Part shown: piece by piece, positions 5,226 through 6,635 of the stretch
How the letters are laid out: each line of letters opens with the position of its first letter
Position numbering within the stretch: position 1 is the stretch's first letter
Origin: an uncultured Corynebacterium sp.
GTDB lineage: Bacteria; Actinomycetota; Actinomycetes; Mycobacteriales; Mycobacteriaceae
Assembly: GCA_915275065.1 (NCBI GenBank)
Contig: CAJZGD010000143.1
Location: 1 to 6,635, forward strand
Direction: 5' to 3'
DNA: 6,635 nucleotides
The notes under the pieces: generated by a model
The model's database searches: none
Seen by the model: only the letters and a program-made list of their open reading frames with translations
What the model was told of the DNA's origin: nothing
Program-made: the position numbers and the translations under genes

Positions 5226-6635
5226 GTGAGAATAAAAAACCTTAGTAAGCGTAAGGTGTTTTTCATTATCGCCGCAGCGGTTGTGATAATCACATTGATA
5301 GGCGTAGCCATGTATTCGTTCTTTGCGAATTCATCCGCCGTCACATTAGCTTCCTCTGACGTACAGGTTCTTGACAAGCGCGATAACTCGCAGCGCGTTG
5401 CCGTGTCCGGCAATGTAGAACCCCAAAAATCCATGGTGCTCTCCACCCGGCTCACCGGCCCGGTTAACCAACTCAATGTCAAAGTGGGGGACCGGGTACA
5501 GGCGGACCAATTGGTCGCCAACCTTGATGTGACCGATAAGGAAACCGAATTGGCGAAAAGCAAGGCGCAGGCAGCCACGAACGAAGCCAATTCTATTGCC
5601 GAAATCAAGGGCGCCGAATCCCGCTACAACCGGTATAAGGAACTGCTGGATAACGGTATGAACCAGGACATCAATAACGCTAGGGCAGCATTGCGCACAG
5701 CCGAATCCGCTTACGATGAGGCAAACCGCAACTTCCAGCTGGAAAGCGCCCTGCGTGGTAACGGGAAGCAACAAGACATTGCCGCCCAACAGTCCAAAAT
5801 TGAAAACGCCCGGCAGGACAGCATGAATACCAACGTTGAGGCTGCCCGCATGGGGCTCAAGGCGGTAGGAACCCTCCAGGACCAGGACACGGAACGTCGT
5901 TCCCTGGCCACGGAGCAGAGTAACCTTGCAGAACTCAAGGCCCAACTCGATGGGGCCAGCCCGGAACAGCAGGTCCAGATCCAGGCGCAAATCAAGGCAT
6001 CCGAAGAGCGGGTGGAAACCCTGCAAAACTCCGTGAATAAACAGTACCGTAATACTATTGACTCCGGGCTTGATGCTGCTGACGTGACTACTAAGCTGCA
6101 GGCCGCCGACCGGAACCTGCGGGAATCCCAGGACAGCTACGAGGCCACCCTGGCCCAAGCCGACAATAAGCTTGTCACCGACCAACGCAATGTCGCTAAG
6201 ACGTTCGAAGAAAAGAAGGATGCTGCTACCGCGCTTGCCGTGGCGGAACGCAACGCCCAATTCCAAATGGAAGACAATCAGGCTGCCATTGATAATGCGG
6301 TGCGGAACGCCCGGGCCGCCCAAGCTTCCAATAATGCTGGCGATAACCAACTCAAACTCGATATTGCCTCCGCGCAGATTCGTGCCCCCTTCGACGGGGT
6401 GGTCACCAATGTTGCCGCCAAGCAGGGGTCGGCCGCGAACGGTGCCCTCATGACCATTGCCGATGACGCCCGCATGATTGTTCACGCCAATGTGAAAGAA
6501 ATCGACGTCGCCAAGATCGCCGTTGGCCAGCGGGTGGAATTCACCACCCCCGGTACTGGTGACAAGAAATTCCAAGGTAAAGTCTCCTTCGTCTCCACGG
6601 TGGCGGCATCGCAGGAAACCCCAGCGACTCCCGCC
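5226..6635 (+). CDS. Membrane-fusion/HlyD-MacA-type adaptor protein, 3' partial
   Basis: A frame open from GTG 5226 to the right edge gives 470 residues with no stop. After a basic start (VRIKNLSKRK), residues 11-33 form one membrane anchor, leaving the rest outside the cytoplasm. Residues ~57-101 are the first half of a biotinyl-lipoyl-like domain (SGNVEP, then LTGPVNQLNVKVGDRV and LVANLD). Residues ~102-382 are Ala/Gln/Asn/Glu-rich coiled coil. The second lipoyl half follows from Gln384 (QIRAPFDGVVTNV), then the start of the beta-barrel domain (MIVHANVKEIDVAKIAVGQRVEF). This split-lipoyl architecture defines RND/ABC efflux adaptors. The usual partner, a MacB-like ABC transporter, would lie downstream. 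The coiled coil is unusually long, with a likely tip at DGASPEQQ (from residue 242), the midpoint. No cysteine is present in the visible part. The family is firm; substrate and partner are unknown. Confidence 0.9.
   Translation, partial: MRIKNLSKRKVFFIIAAAVVIITLIGVAMYSFFANSSAVTLASSDVQVLDKRDNSQRVAVSGNVEPQKSMVLSTRLTGPVNQLNVKVGDRVQADQLVANLDVTDKETELAKSKAQAATNEANSIAEIKGAESRYNRYKELLDNGMNQDINNARAALRTAESAYDEANRNFQLESALRGNGKQQDIAAQQSKIENARQDSMNTNVEAARMGLKAVGTLQDQDTERRSLATEQSNLAELKAQLDGASPEQQVQIQAQIKASEERVETLQNSVNKQYRNTIDSGLDAADVTTKLQAADRNLRESQDSYEATLAQADNKLVTDQRNVAKTFEEKKDAATALAVAERNAQFQMEDNQAAIDNAVRNARAAQASNNAGDNQLKLDIASAQIRAPFDGVVTNVAAKQGSAANGALMTIADDARMIVHANVKEIDVAKIAVGQRVEFTTPGTGDKKFQGKVSFVSTVAASQETPATPA

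Noticed and set aside
5631..5666. RYKELLDNGMNQ in the adaptor, similar to the RLS tip motif used by AcrA-type adaptors to contact TolC
   Set aside because: Arg136 and Leu140 match but the Ser position is Gln147. The segment is near one end of the coil, while the likely tip is at residues 242-249, so a TolC-type contact is not supported.
5346..6575. A 409-codon open frame on the minus strand opposite the adaptor gene
   Set aside because: The + strand encodes a complete split-lipoyl adaptor with membrane anchor. The minus product is Gly/Val/Leu-rich with no recognisable motif and no ribosome binding site noted.

Overview
The window looks like chromosome from a Corynebacterium species. The two central proteins closely resemble, from memory, the sucrose hydrolase ScrB and the sucrose PTS permease PtsS of C. 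glutamicum. Base composition is moderate in GC. Other signs are extracytoplasmic proteins with short Ala-rich signal peptides and weakly conserved -35 elements. The species cannot be named from sequence alone. All credible genes lie on the + strand.

Layout: (1) bases 1-241 hold the C-terminal end of a probably exported or surface protein with a Ser/Thr/Ala/Pro-rich linker. (2) Bases 242-675 are a gene-free stretch with four copies of a 15-base motif arranged as two inverted pairs, ending in a promoter-like TATGAT and a good ribosome binding site. (3) Bases 676-1389 encode a secreted protein of unknown function with two cysteines. (4) Bases 1487-2884 encode a GH32 sucrose-6-phosphate hydrolase (scrB), which may be translated from a leaderless mRNA. 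(5) Bases 3006-5003 encode a one-chain sucrose PTS permease, domain order IIB-IIC-IIA (ptsS), closed by a strong intrinsic terminator at 5010-5063. (6) Bases 5064-5225 are a regulatory-looking gap with a 28-base near-perfect palindrome and a short direct repeat. (7) Bases 5226-6635 are the start of a gene running off the window. It encodes a membrane-fusion/HlyD-MacA-type adaptor whose lipoyl domain is split by a very long, nearly symmetrical coiled-coil hairpin.

How the genes work together: PtsS imports sucrose and phosphorylates it to sucrose-6-phosphate. ScrB cleaves that in the cytoplasm to glucose-6-phosphate and fructose, so the pair forms a complete uptake-and-cleavage module. No fructokinase or regulator gene lies in the window. 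The adaptor gene is separated from ptsS by the terminator and belongs to the next transcription unit. Adaptors of this type usually precede an ABC transporter (MacB-like ATPase and permease), which would lie beyond the right edge.

I see no RNA genes, CRISPR arrays, transposases or phage genes. The sucrose genes are conventional. The parts least explained by known families are the 15-base inverted repeats at 256-587, the palindrome at 5086-5113 and the length of the adaptor's coiled coil.
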